Source: Bryum argenteum
Lineage: Eukaryota; Streptophyta; Bryopsida; Bryales; Bryaceae
Assembly: GCA_037043015.1 (NCBI GenBank)
Contig: CM073321.1
Location: forward strand, 27,045,510 to 27,109,509
Length of the DNA: 64,000 nt
Direction of reading: 5' to 3'
Part shown: one piece after another, positions 1 to 11,699 of the stretch
Layout of the letters: the number at the start of each line of letters is the position of its first letter
How positions within the stretch are numbered: position 1 is the stretch's first letter
Made by a program: the position numbers and the translations under genes
Notes under the pieces: generated by a model
Seen by the model: only the letters and a program-made list of their open reading frames with translations
Told to the model about the DNA's origin: nothing
The model's database searches: none

Positions 1-1002
1 ATATTTCCTTTTCACTTCTTCAAAACTTTTTGCCTGCTCCATGAGTTTTAACACGTAATCGACCTGATCCTCAGCATCGGGAGCTGGAAAGACATTCATC
101 GGCGCCTCTTGGCTTTTAAGTTTTGCATGATTGAGTTTCTGAATATCATGTTGTAGTTCAACACACTTTCTCTCTTCCAATTCCAATGCAACAAACAAAT
201 CATGTAAGTCCTCCCAAGCCATCTTTATCTTCTCGATGCAGTAATCTTCGGCCTCCTCCATGAGTTTATCATTGATGATTGATTGAACTTCCTTCTCATG
301 TTCTACTTCTTCATTCCCTTCTCTTCTGGCCCTTCAGTTGTTTCTATTGGATATTCTTGAGTCCCCTCCTCTACGCTAACATTTGTTTGAGGAAGGACAC
401 TCATACTAGGTCCAAATATAACTTCAGGGGGACCCAAATCATGTGCACCAAACATTCATTCAACCTCCATGTGTTCATTGACATCAGCTTCTCCTTCTGT
501 TTGTAGGTCCTCGACGTGCTTCACAGGTGCATTAGTTACCTCCGAATCACGCACGCTTGTTTCACCCACAGGAAAGTGTTCTACGTCACCAATAGAACCT
601 TCTAAAAGAGGAGTATGATGCTCCCTCTCTTGAACCTCTTCTTCATCAGAATTAGGATTTTTCCAAACATACACTTCATCTGCATCCCCATCTTTCCAAT
701 TTCTTGCTCCTGAAAAACCTTCTCGTGGGTTTTCCGACAATGGTGCTCTTGGAATGTCTCGCTTGGTTGAAAGGAATCAGTTCCAATCCACCACTTTCTC
801 CAATATTACCTCCGCATACACCATTTGAGCAATATTATGCGAAACGTCGTTCTTGGTGACATTCTTGCCTTTATTAAAGGAACCTCCACACTTCAATACA
901 TTGTTGTACAAATTTGTCATGCTAATAATAGTGAAGATTTGCAGAATTTACTTTGATGTGCGTCTCATGTCGAAAGTGTGGAAACAACTTGCCAATGTGA
1001 CA
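1..1002 (-). pseudogene. Copy A of a zinc-finger/coiled-coil/RING gene family, runs off the left edge
   Basis: Read on the minus strand, this matches the N-terminal half of copies B (22.3 kb) and C (26.3 kb). It starts near 1002 with a Cys-His-Ile block followed by a Phe-Pro-x-x-Arg-His stretch, then a C-I-E-V segment near 870-930. Next comes M-V-Y-A-E-V-I-L-E-K-V-V-D-W near 780-840, which aligns with V-Y-A-E-V-A-L-G-K-R-V-D-W of copy C. An acidic linker lies at 456-740. The last 260 bases encode a charged helical, probably coiled-coil segment (E-E-A-E-D-Y onward) that continues beyond base 1. Frame changes near 900 and 310 and a stop just after the V-D-W motif show that it is broken. The RING part, if present, lies outside the window. 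The biochemical role of the family is unknown to me. Confidence 0.6.
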
Positions 1003-1379
1003 CTAGGGGATGTAATTCTTGACAGTTTTCTGATTCTAAACACCCTCTTTAGTCTCCCACCTGGGAAATGCGTGTTGAGTGGCATCTTATCGAATACAGT
1101 GATTCTACTTTTGCTTCTTTCCTTTTCTATTGCGTCGTTAGTCCAGTACTATTTTACGTATTGCAATTGTACTCATTGTTGCCTTCGATCTACAAAAATG
1201 CGGCTAAAATGTGATGTTTGACACAAAACACCAAAAATAGTGCAGTCCACATTCTTCAAACAATCGTGCAAGCAGGTGGCAACTTTGAGTTGACACCAGA
1301 CAATGCGCAAGAGCACGGCATGCAGACTAAAAAGTGGCGACTACAGCCAAAAACAATTGTATATAACCTCCTGTGGCAG

Positions 1380-1515
1380 AGCGACCAGCGGTGCAAGGAC
1401 AACATCATAAGAGCGACCGGCGGTCCAGTATTTCTTGCAAGAGTCGCTCCAAAGCGACCGGCGGTCTAGCCGCAGCAGCGGTTTGGGGCGACCGGTAGTC
1501 TGCAAGGGCGACTGT
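1380..1515. repeat. GC-rich minisatellite, GAGCGACCGGCGGTCCAG-type units
   Basis: Degenerate units built on GCGACCGGCGGT recur about every 20-35 bases. The same core recurs at 2.99, 26.4, 28.8 and 63.5 kb, with a related Gln/GATCGG version at 55.7 kb. Here it lies upstream of copy A, which runs leftward. Translations across it are low-complexity and I do not take them as coding. Confidence 0.75.
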
Positions 1516-1559
1516 GGGAGAGCTCCCGCTCTTGTTCTTGGGTCCTCTTTCTTCAATAT

Positions 1560-2980
1560 TCAAATTTTGAATTAACCGCTCTAAGCATTTCCCCCGTTCC
1601 CCCTTCAATCTCCCTCATCCCCCTTCAATCCCCCTCCTCCCCCCTCATTCCCCCTCATTCCCCCTCGCTTCTTCCTATTTTTCATTCCCAAATGAAAATG
1701 ATTCTCATAGTCATGGCCTTTTGCCAAGAGCCATGACCATGATAAATGAAAAATGAAATTTTAAGCGCATTTGATATTCTTGTGGTGTAATATGGATTAA
1801 GACCAATACAAGTTTAATTACAATTTTAAAATAAAATTCTCATCATTCTCTCTTTTACCTTCGTTTTTTCCTCCATTCCTTTCAAATGATTTTACTCTTG
1901 CCAATCAATGATTTTGGAGCCTCATGTTCTCCTTCATATAGTGAATACAATAGATAAAATAATTTTGACTTTGGTGATATCTAGGTTTGTTTTATTGATC
2001 ATAATAAGAGCAAGGGATTCACAAATAATGGGTTAAATAGTACCATGAGTAATTGGTTGATTAGAATGTTTGTAAATGAGTACTGTTGTTGACTTCAAAT
2101 ATTTACCTTCATATGGTGGTCACTCAGTTTTTCTCCAAATATATAATATGTTATATATCACCCTTTAATTTGCTAAGCAACTTTTTCTCTCACTACTTAC
2201 TAGGCTATATGCACTAATCCCTTACTCTTAATTGTATTAAAAGGCGTTATCATATAACCCGCCAAAATTTTTAAAATCCTCCTCCCTCTCATTTTAACCA
2301 ATGTTATAATTTTATGGGGCAATAAACTAATTGCAAGGATAATCTATTAGCAAACATATACGTGGATATTTTATATAGAAAACTTATAATTTATTAAAGG
2401 CCCCATTGATATAAAAAGAAACTACGAATTGTTCTTGAATGTGATGTTAGAACATGAGGTGAAGTTTTGGTGCAAAGATGGTATCTTATCTAGATGCTAG
2501 AAATTGACTGTCTGGATTAAATTCTAAGATTGTAGCTATTGAATTGTTAGATGGATTAAAGTGTTTGATGCATTGAAGAGGCTGAGACTCTGTAGATGAA
2601 TACACATTTTATCAATAATTTTGAATAGTTAGGCAAATATAACTTGTTAAAATATACATCATACAAAAGAATATATACCATGTGATGCCTACCAAGAGGA
2701 TGAGAAAATGTCACACCATCCTCCAATCCATTCATTATCTTCAATTTAGACCTCTCATGTCCATTTCTAATGAACTGAATGATCATGAAATGGGAATTAT
2801 GGGACCAATGATTCCAAATTACTACCCTATGCGTACCTTGTTAATTTAAACTATTACACTAAAAACTACAGGGTTCTTTTACCCCTCCCCCATCCAATAT
2901 TCATCCTCATCTCATTCTCCTAGGAACTGCTACAAACCCTCATGGACTCGCATGCAACATAAACTACGAGGATTTCCGTT
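1560..2980. other. Intergenic, no gene seen
   Basis: A C-rich stretch at about 1590-1675 (repeated CCCCCTCATTC-like units) is followed by moderately AT-rich sequence without coding signals. Short open frames in this part look random in composition. Confidence 0.5.
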
Positions 2981-2987
2981 TGCAAAT

Positions 2988-3200
2988 AGGGCAACCAGCG
3001 GTGCAGAAAGAGCGACCGACGGTGCAGAAGGGCGACCAATAGTACAGAAAGGGCGACCGATGGTGAAGATAGACCGACCTCCTGTCGTAGGGCGACCGGC
3101 GGTGCACATAGTCCGATCGCTTGTGGCTCGGGCGACCGACGGTGCAGATCTGTAGACGGTCGCCTTATTCATGTGCTTAAGAAGGCAACCGACAGTCCAT
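2988..3200. repeat. GC-rich minisatellite, GCGACCGACGGTGCAGA-type units
   Basis: Around ten degenerate units with the core GGGCGACCGGCGGTGCA repeat through this block. Both strands stay open across it only because the unit is GC-rich. It belongs to the same family as the array at 1.4 kb. The following stretch to about 3750 is AT-rich and shows no gene. Confidence 0.75.
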
Positions 3201-3756
3201 TTTCACACTTTGCTCGTCCCTCCTTTCGCGCATTAATTAGTATCGACTTCAGTGTCGCTACTTGCTTGCACGTAGAGGGAATTTTCATTTCTAGGGACTT
3301 TTTTGATGGAGGCACTACTCGTTGTAGCTGCTACATCCATGGTGCCACATGACCAAGGTCGGAAGATAAAAAAGAGGATTGAGAAGAAGCGCATAAAACA
3401 CGTAATTCATTATAATGGGAATATATATACAAAATGGTAAATACAAATTAGAGTAATACAATCGCACTTAGACTGCACCAAGCCAAATATATTACCAAAT
3501 ATTGAAAGTTTATCAATATAGAGAGAAGTATTCTCAAAATAAAAAGCATGTTTTATCAATATACCAGAATATTCTCAAAATAAAAAGACGCAGTAATGAA
3601 TATACAAACTATACTGAAACAAAAAGAAGAATTCATTCAAAAACAAAACACTGATTAAAACAAATCTACTAAAGGAGAAAGGTTTATTGATTGAAAAATC
3701 CAGAAAACATATTATTGGTGTAATTGTAGACCTCCTAAAGTAAAGCCCAGAAAAAT

Positions 3757-5472
3757 CTAAATAGTACTACGTGGACGTGCATCACCAAAAGCCTCATTTC
3801 TGTCACGCTTCCCAACAACTCTGGGATAGTCTCCTTCTAAGGAGAGTCCCACAAGGGCGATTCTTGTTCGCAAAGGATCATTTAGCTTCACGGAAGCTAA
3901 ATCGCAAGGTACACCCGGGACCGTAGAATGAATTGGAGTGTCAGTATTCCGTGCCACGATGCTTGTCATTATAGCGGGGATGTTATCACTTGAAGCCGCC
4001 ACAATTCGATTCGGTACATTGACGTAACTATCAACGACACCATCATCATCATCATCCATGACGTCTTTGGTGTAATCCACAGCAGATGCGTCATTTCGAG
4101 CAGGATATACGTACCGACCTCGTTGCAACTCCGAGAGTGTCCTCGACCCCTCACTATTGTAAGAGGGATCTGACATCGTAGGAGGACCCATTGGGGGAAT
4201 ATCATCCAGGGAGGCATTTTGTTGTCTATCGCTGAAAACTTGAATATCGTAAAAACACACACTAAGTCTTTAAAAGGCATTCTAATGGTAGACTAATCGG
4301 AACAATCAAAAGTGGCAAATCCATGACTACGAAATGGTGATAATCTTACCAGGCATTAGAACACTAAGTCAAGCAAAAAGCAAAAAAAACAAATTTAAAC
4401 CAATACCGTAAATGAAAGTAATCACGACATAGTTTTTCCATTTAGTAGGAGCTGGTTCCACACATAGGGCAAATTCCGAGATATAATGCCGTACAACTCG
4501 GAGTCCTTGGACAAGTCATTGGGAGAGGGTCTACTAGTCATAACTTGACGGAAGTTCTGCGGACCTCTCAAATGTACGGCAAAACAAAACTCGTGGATTA
4601 ATTTCAGTGAATAAGAGTCTGAGGGTGGACCCAGATGTGAATGGACCCAAGGATCAGGAAAGAGAGTGTTCAGTGGAGGAACAGCCATTCAAGCCGCAGG
4701 ATTGCTATCGACCATAATAAAGTTTTGGGCGTTGAAATGAGCATCCCTTCTAGAGAAGAGACGTCGACGTGGATATTTAAGTAAGATAGGATTAGTCGTG
4801 CCAGGGTACATGGCCCTCCTATAATTCTTCAGCAAGAGACCATCGCATGAGTTTGAGGCCAATATAATTTGCGGAACGGCAACAGTTCTAGAGAAAAGGA
4901 AGGTGCAGAGACCGTCGACTACTTCAGGTTGAAGGGTACTCCAAACGTGGATGTGGCAGAAACGGTCTAATACATTGAGAAAGGGGGTCAATCCAGGACG
5001 ACAGTATACTACCGTGTCAGCAATGACAGTAGGGATAGTGGAGGAAAGAACAGGAGGGTGTATGGGATCGGGCAAAATAAGGTACTGAGATCGAGCCAGA
5101 GGCATAAGGGTAGTGGAACAAATAACGCCGTTCAACTCCAACACCACATTCAACCACTTGGGCATGGACCGGTGTCCATTGAGTGATGGCACAGGCGGTA
5201 GGGGTTGACCGAGGGATGTAGGGAAAGTCTTGCTTGAAGATTTGGGCAATCTAGCCTGCAGCACGACAAGTGACAATTGCGGACGATATTAAAACAAGAG
5301 TATTACCTTGTAAAATGCTGAAGCATGCAAATGACTGCTCGGAGTCATTGAGGACCGGACCACCACATTGACGCACAGCACAAGGTGGTCCGTGGGGGTT
5401 CTTGTGGCGAGCGGACGGAATAAGGTACTCACAGGCGCGGCTTGATAGAGAAATGACGATATTTAGCGCCAA
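3757..5472 (-). pseudogene. FCP1/NIF-like (HAD superfamily) phosphatase-fold gene with degenerate catalytic motif
   Basis: The main exon runs 5255-4429 (acceptor GCTGCAG) and joins in phase to a last exon 4231-3757 (acceptor TTTTCAG). The 5' exon, up to about 5472, is uncertain in frame. The protein shows V-V-L-E-L-N-G-V-I-C followed by V-Y-C-R-P-G-L-T-P-F-L and H-I-H-V-W-S-T. These match the FCP1 homology pattern L-D-x-D-G-T-L, R-P-G-x-x-x-F-L and V-W-S-S. Family members dephosphorylate proteins such as the RNA polymerase II tail. Here both motif aspartates are replaced (Glu and Asn), so catalysis is unlikely. An in-frame TGA at 4691-4689 sits where Arg (CGA) would fit. The last exon has an acidic D-D-D-D run. 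It lies just downstream of the ParB-like gene on the same strand. Confidence 0.6.
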
Positions 5473-5531
5473 GAATGAGGGAGAATGACGCGGACGCAGT
5501 GCAGACGCAACTGGTAAAATAAAAAGTCTTC

Positions 5532-5537
5532 GTTTTA
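5532..5537 (-). terminator. Possible polyadenylation signal of the ParB-like gene
   Basis: AATAAA on the minus strand lies about 80 bases after the TAG at 5614 and before the FCP1-like gene. This suggests separate transcripts for the two genes. Confidence 0.35.
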
Positions 5538-5613
5538 TTGAATAATGTCACTATATGGTACTATCTACAATAGCGGCACACCATCCAATAATTTGAAGAC
5601 TAACTCGCAAGAC

Positions 5614-8600
5614 CTACTTGCCGTCTTCAATGCCGGACTCCTGTAAAACAAGGAGCGCCGGCTTTAAGATTATCACAAAATTAAACATCATACAAGCATA
5701 GCAATAACATGAGCAGATGTTCATCAACCAGTCAAACAAAAATTTAGGTCGACCCCAGCTAAACAAGTTTTGCTACATTTGATAAGAAGCTCACCGTGGG
5801 ATTGGTTGCAAGTATTGGGTCAGGTATGTCGTTTGCAGAGTCAAGGGAAATTGGGACACCCTGAACAGTTGTCTCTGCATCTTTGGTGGTCACCAAGAGT
5901 GAGGAAGCACCGTCAAGAACATCTTCATGTGCTTGTCCGTGGTCGCTGGCTTCGTAGTCCACATTGTCGTTTCGGTGGTCTGGCGCTCCGTGATTGGCGA
6001 TATCAGCTTCCAAAGGAGATCCACCACTAATAATCTCTTCAATAACAACGTCGGGTACTGAGGTAGACGGAGCAGGAAGAATGGAGGCAGGAACTGAAGG
6101 AATCGGAGGTGCTGAGCATTCGGGTGGAGTTTGGGTGGTGGAAGTCGAAGGCCCACAGATAGCCAAAGTAGGCTGATTGACGGGGTTGTAGGAGGCAAGG
6201 GGAAGAGCCACCTGTGCTATCTGAGTCATCAAGATCCTCAATTCGCTTAAATCGCCTAGAGCTCTGGAATTTGAGGTCTCCAAACTCGAATACTTGGATT
6301 TGACTTTGAGTTGATCTAATCGCCATTGCTCCTCAAACCTAGCAAGATCTGCAAGTCTTTGAGCCTTTCGTCTTGCATTTGCGGCTTCTTCTTCAGCTCG
6401 TTTGGCGGCCCTTCTCTCTTCCTTTTCCTTTTGACGTTGTGCACGCTTGGCATCTTTCGAGAGTGGAACGGGAATGTACGACTCAATCTTCACTCGCGGT
6501 TGTGAAGGTTCACCCTCTTCTTGCGGACCCAGACCAAGATTAATGAGCGGATCGATAGCCCCCTTTGCTGGTGTGGGGGAATCCGGCTCACCCGAGAAAT
6601 CGAAAAATGTAGTCTCCACCTTCTCATCAGGGTCGTCTGCGTGAATATTCCAAACACCCTTCTTCAACAAAAGAAGGTACCGTCCGCTTACAGGGGCAGG
6701 AGCAGGTAATGGGAGCACAAGAGACGGCGGAGGCGGGGATGATTCTCTTGCAAGTGGCGCAGGCGGCGATGGCTCTATTACAAGTGGTTGGGGCGGCAAT
6801 GGCTCTCTTGCAAATGTTGGAGGCGGCGTTAAGTCCCTTTGTACTGCTAGTTCCGACGATGGGGCTTGCATAGGAGCCGGGGAGGAGACGACATCATCGC
6901 TCAAATTCATGGGAGAGGGATCAATATTGTTATTCTCGTCAGACCCTCCAGTACCATCCTCGGCACCCTCTTCGACGTTCTCTTCGTCAAAACTATCGGA
7001 AGTAGGCGCATCTCTGGGCAATCTCTCTTGCCCGAGAACGTCCTTCTCATCTGACTCAGACTTGAAAACATCGTTTGAAGCCTTTGTGCGGGTCTCTCGA
7101 CGATGATCAAAGTTCTCTTCTTCATTATCATCGTGGCTAAGAGTTTCAGGGAGGCCCGTGGAGGCGAGTGTCTCCCCAAGGAGTGTAGGGGGATTTAGGT
7201 CGATGCGAGCTAAATCCCCACCGCAGGCCAAGGAGCCGCGACGATCGACCAATGGATGAACTACATCAACGTCGTCATCGGCGGAAAGATTAATCAGTAG
7301 GTTCCTCTGAATAGGATCAATGCTCTGTATAGGCTCAATGCTTAAAGCCCGCACGCTTGAAGGCCCACTAGCTGCACGACCACAACCACGCCCACCACGA
7401 CCACGACCACCGGCTGAACGAGCGCCACCACGACCGTGAACAGCGGATGAAGGACTGCCTTCACCGCCACCAGACGACGGATTACTACCACGAGCACGAC
7501 CACCAGAAGATGGATTACTACCTCGAGCACGTCCACCAGATGATGGACGACCACCACGAGTAAGACCAGCACACGACGGATCGCCACCACCAGCAGACGA
7601 TGGTTCGCCACCACCAGCCACAGCAGCAGAGGATGCCTCACCACGACGAGCATAACCACCAGACGACGATGCATCACCACGACGAGCACGACCACCAGAC
7701 GACGATGCCTCACCACGACCACGACGAGCAGATCCGGTAAACCCAGCCTCAAGCAAGCACCCAGGCTTTGGACCATGAACCCAATCTGGATTCACATAGG
7801 CGTCCACACAGAAGTCGTTGGGATCGAGATTAAAACTACTTTTTCGGACGGCTATGTACTTCTCCAACTCATCTTCGTTCTTGTAGACGATATGAGTATG
7901 AAGATTAAACATTTGCGAAATGGGAACACAAAGTTAGTTAAGTAAGAAGAACGCCAAGTGAACTTTTAGATTGAGCCTAGCGAAATTGACAAGTATAACG
8001 GAAGAGCAGATGGGAACTTGACAAAAAGACATTTAGGTGGCATCGACCTAAACGCCCAAATGAATGTCAAACTTACAATTCCTGCAAGCATGGGCTTTGT
8101 TCCTGCCATAATCGACAGAAATCTGTTTCTTGGAATTGTAAACATTCGCAGTACACGAATGTAAAACTCGTAGCGCAACTTGATATCGTTGATGCTAAAA
8201 TCGAACTCCCTGTAAGCTCCTGGTTTCTGATACAGGGGCAACTCCGGGGCATAGAATGTCTCCGGAATTTCATCGAATAGCTTCGATACCTGGTGGGTTC
8301 TCTTCACAAGAAACAAGAGTGGAATGAGGTGTTTGTCCACGACCTTTCCCTCCAAGATACCGTTGAGACGCTCATTGTTCGCAGGAGCGTAGTGGACAGT
8401 CTTCGACTTGTACAAATCCTTGAACGCGTTGAAATATACGACGGCCTGACAATGCCGATCGGTAGTCTCCGTAATAATAAGCTAGACGTCAGGATTCTTT
8501 ATGGAGGGGTCAAACACCAAATCCTTCCAAGCATTCACGAAGTCATTGAAGTAGGCATTCGAAGTATCGTCCACTCTACTACTATGGCCCGGGACGCAAT

Positions 8601-11119
8601 TGAGGTCGTTAATGCCCAACGTGCACCTTCCATCGTCCCAAGTATACCCATTATCCCAGCCAGCAAAATGAAACGTCTGAGCATCAAACATTCGTGTGCG
8701 AAGTTCCGGAGTTGGCAGCGAGAAATCCCCTTTCACTTCCAAAAATTTCATGAAGAACTCCGCAGCATACTCGGAGATCTCCTCCAAACTCTTGTTCTTG
8801 GTCCTCTTCTGGCGGTAGTCGCTGAAGAAAGTGTCTCCGGGCACGGAAAGGAGCATCGACATGGTCTGTCGATTGACGTTGTATTCGTACTTGAAAAGGT
8901 TCCACTTTTCAACCACGAACTTATTGGCACTGTCGAATAACCCCAGTGCTGGCTTGATGTTGTGGAGCTCTCTTGCAACACATTTCTTCCTCTTGCGCTT
9001 CTCCAGCCACACCTTTATCGAAACGCACTCCCTGTAGTTCAACTTTGGTTTCTTCAAGGACACCTTGGGATACGGTAGGTCCCGATTCGGAGTCTTATTC
9101 ATAAGATGAAGCGCTAGTGTCTTAAAGTCGTGCTCCTCCAATCTAGACATTTTCCTGAAGGTATCGCGAGTCAAGAGGGTGTCCTTGGATTTCGACTCCC
9201 AGTCAGGAGCCCGATGGAAAGGCTCGCAAGTGTCGAGGTTGATCAACTCTCCCATCTCGTTTGCAATGATAACGGTGGACGACAGCTGGTATACGTCTTC
9301 AGAAGCGATGATGATTTCTAATTCGTTGAGGAGGTTTGATGGCTTCAAGAGCTCGTCAACGGATTTCGTGTTGATACTCATGAAGCCTTTTACCATGGCC
9401 TCTTCAAAATCCTGAAGTTGAAAGAACGACTTCAATTCAAGAACATGACGGGATGATCATTTAGCTCGAGTCGAGCTAAACGCACGGAATTTAGGTCGCA
9501 TCGACCTAAACGCCACAAATCAAGATATAAGCCAAATTGTGTTGCAGATAAAATTAACAATAAATGCAGGACTTACTTCATAGTTCTTTCGAGCGATAGC
9601 TTGTTCGATTGATTCCCGACCGGACTTGGGCACCACACTTCGTGAGCGACCCGTATTCAATCGAAACACTTCTCGCGGCCAATATGTTTGTAGCCCACGA
9701 TGGTGTGAATGTTCCCGCGTTGTTAGTCTTGTTCGCCATGATAGACACGTCCATGATCATCTTCGCGTGTGAATGCCAAACAATATGCGCACGCCAAGTC
9801 TTCAAGGCGGTAATCTTATCCGCTAAGATTCTAGCCTCCTTGATAAGCTCCTTCGCAGCTTCGACGTGATGCTACCCATCGATGACACGGAAGTTGCACT
9901 TTGTAGGGAGTAGTCCATCCCAGTCCCAAGTTGCAGGAGCCACAGAGATGATGGGCATGATAATGATGGTCTGCCTTGAGTTCAAATCGATCAAATTCGT
10001 CAAGATATTCTTGTCGTGCACAACTCCAGCGGGCTCAGCTTCCGGACGATGAACCGCGCATCAGCTTTCTAGAGGAGATCGATGTCCACATTGACAGGAG
10101 CCGAGTTCTTGCCAAAAACGTAACAAGGTTTGCACTTTTCCTAGAAGTCCTTCAGAGTCTTACTTGTTGCTTCGTAGTCGATGTCCTTCTCGGTTGTGGC
10201 ATGCTTGATTGAAGGATTCATGTAAGTAATTGTACTGCCTGCCAAATTACTCTTGGATCTCTTGCTCTGCTTAACTGGCGAGGGGTTCGAGTTGCGGTGT
10301 TTCCGCAAAGGCGAAGGAGTTACCTCAATGGAGGCCATACCCGACCGCGCTGTTCCTGACCCGGTACCCTCCTCAAAAGCGGGCACGAGTGCCTTCCATG
10401 CGAGAGCTTTGCCTTTCGCCTTGCTTCTCTCATAATCGTTCAGGGCACTCCAGATATTCATGCAATACTGCTGGTAGGTTTGAACGAATTTCTTCGGAAA
10501 GCTCACATTCAGTATGCCTGTGACGATGTGGTCTACAAGCCCCGCCTCCGTCTTCACGACCATGTAAGCCTTGATAGTGTCGTGTGAGTATCACACTTCA
10601 TTCGCAGGAAAGATGATAATAAACACAAATCCACGAACGTAGGTTACCTGAAGCGTGATTAAAAGGTGTGACTCCTCATAGTTGACAGAGTATATGAATG
10701 TGTCGTTGCAAATGGGGAAATGGGCAGGATTAGTTCCGGACTGTTGAAATAGGTGGAAAATTCCTTTCTCCTTCGGGTATAAGGACTACGACACAATCGA
10801 ATTCGGCTTAGGAGTCCACAACATGCGGTATTGTTCGACGTCCGCGACATTAGAGACAAGGACATCTGTGGGCTTGACAACTAGGGGCTCCAGGTATCCT
10901 TCAATAGTACTTAAGTCAAACGGTACCTGATTTAAAAGAAGCAACGAGAATTAGCTCGAAATGCATGTACTGGATATAAATTCAGAATTTAAAAACAAAC
11001 CATTTAAGTACAAGAAATATTCATACCTGATTGTCACGAGATTCATCCTGACTCCCAGAACGGATGTCCCTCTCTGCGAGAGCGGGAACAATTGTAGCAA
11101 TCATCTTCATGCAAGCCAT
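5614..11119 (-). pseudogene. Six-exon gene with ParB-like core and long low-complexity C-terminal half
   Basis: Exons by splice sites and phase: 11119-11027, 10926-10648, 10569-9577, 9429-8077, 7912-5795, 5640-5614. Every exon length is a multiple of three, giving about 1620 codons from ATG at 11119 to TAG at 5616. A ParB/sulfiredoxin-like segment spans roughly residues 285-365, with V-I-D-G-x-H-H-V-E-A-A-K-E at its end; ParB-type domains bind or cleave nucleic acid or nucleotides. Exon 4 is a conserved-looking globular stretch of unknown family. Exon 5 holds R-G-x-A-S-S-S-G-G repeats, acidic and Pro-rich tracts and a K/R/E-rich coiled coil (R-A-Q-R-Q-K-E-K-E-E-R). In-frame TAGs lie at 10788, 10143, 10071, 9874 and 8484. 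Two compensating frameshifts flank the ParB core, near 10045 and 9690. The exon 5 acceptor reads CGCAA instead of CAG. The gene is probably decayed. Confidence 0.7.
9460..9510. repeat. Two adjacent palindromes in an intron of the ParB-like gene
   Basis: TTTAGCTCGA-G-TCGAGCTAAA (9460-9480) is followed by TTTAGGTCG-CAT-CGACCTAAA (9490-9510). Related inverted repeats occur at 8032-8052, 7191-7217, 5743-5762 and 3881-3901. Some of these lie in exons. The role is unknown. Confidence 0.7.
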
Positions 11120-11129
11120 CTCTGCAATT

Positions 11130-11500
11130 CAGCGCAATAACTGTGCGTTTAGTAGGCAGCTACCTAAAAGATGTGCGTTTAGCAGGCAACTACCTAAAAG
11201 CTGTGCGATAGCAGGCATCTACCTAACAACTGTACGTTTTGAAGGCAGCTACCTAAAAGCTGTGCGTTTAGAAAACAGCTACATCAAAGCTGTGCGTTTA
11301 GCAAGCAGCTACCTAAAAGCTGTGCGTTTAGAATGCAGCTACCTAAAAGCAGTGGGTAAGCAGGCAGCTACGTAAGAGTTGTGCGTTTAGGAGGCAGCTA
11401 CCTAAAAAGTGTGCGTTTAGCAGGCAGCTACCTAAAAGTTGTGCGTTTAGCTCGTGAAATTGGAGATACCAGTTTTTGCGACCTAAAAGCTGTGCGTTTA
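11130..11500. repeat. 28-bp tandem array
   Basis: About ten degenerate copies of a unit made of GCAGCTACCTAAAAG followed by CTGTGCGTTTAG. The array starts directly upstream of the ParB-like gene and fades into diverged copies near 11500, followed by scattered CGACCTAAATGCAC motifs to about 11650. The plus-strand open frame through it (repeating L-K-A-V-R-L) is a by-product of the repeat. Confidence 0.85.
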
Positions 11501-11699
11501 GCTCGCGAAATAGGAAATACGTGTTTTTGGGACCTAAATGCACGCCTATCGACCTAAATGCACAATGTTATTCTAGTTATGTAAAATCAATCGAGCGGAG
11601 AGGTCGCAAAATGCAACATCATAAATGCACACCCATCGATCTAAATGCAACTGCGTAACAAATTGCAATCGAGTATGGAAATTGCGTACCTGAATAGAA

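Noticed and set aside
6039..7179. Several plus- and minus-strand open frames overlapping the ParB-like exon 5
   Set aside because: They are shadows of the GC-rich coding exon, with no domains or splice context of their own.
7342..7776. Minus-strand 144-codon frame rich in Val and Leu
   Set aside because: It is the alternate frame of the R-G-x-S-S-S-G-G repeat region of the ParB-like gene.
8293..8940. Plus-strand 215-codon frame
   Set aside because: It lies antisense to exon 4 of the ParB-like gene, whose phase and splice sites are consistent.
11064..11375. 103-codon frame with repeating L-K-A-V-R-L
   Set aside because: It is a translation of the 28-bp tandem array, not a protein gene.
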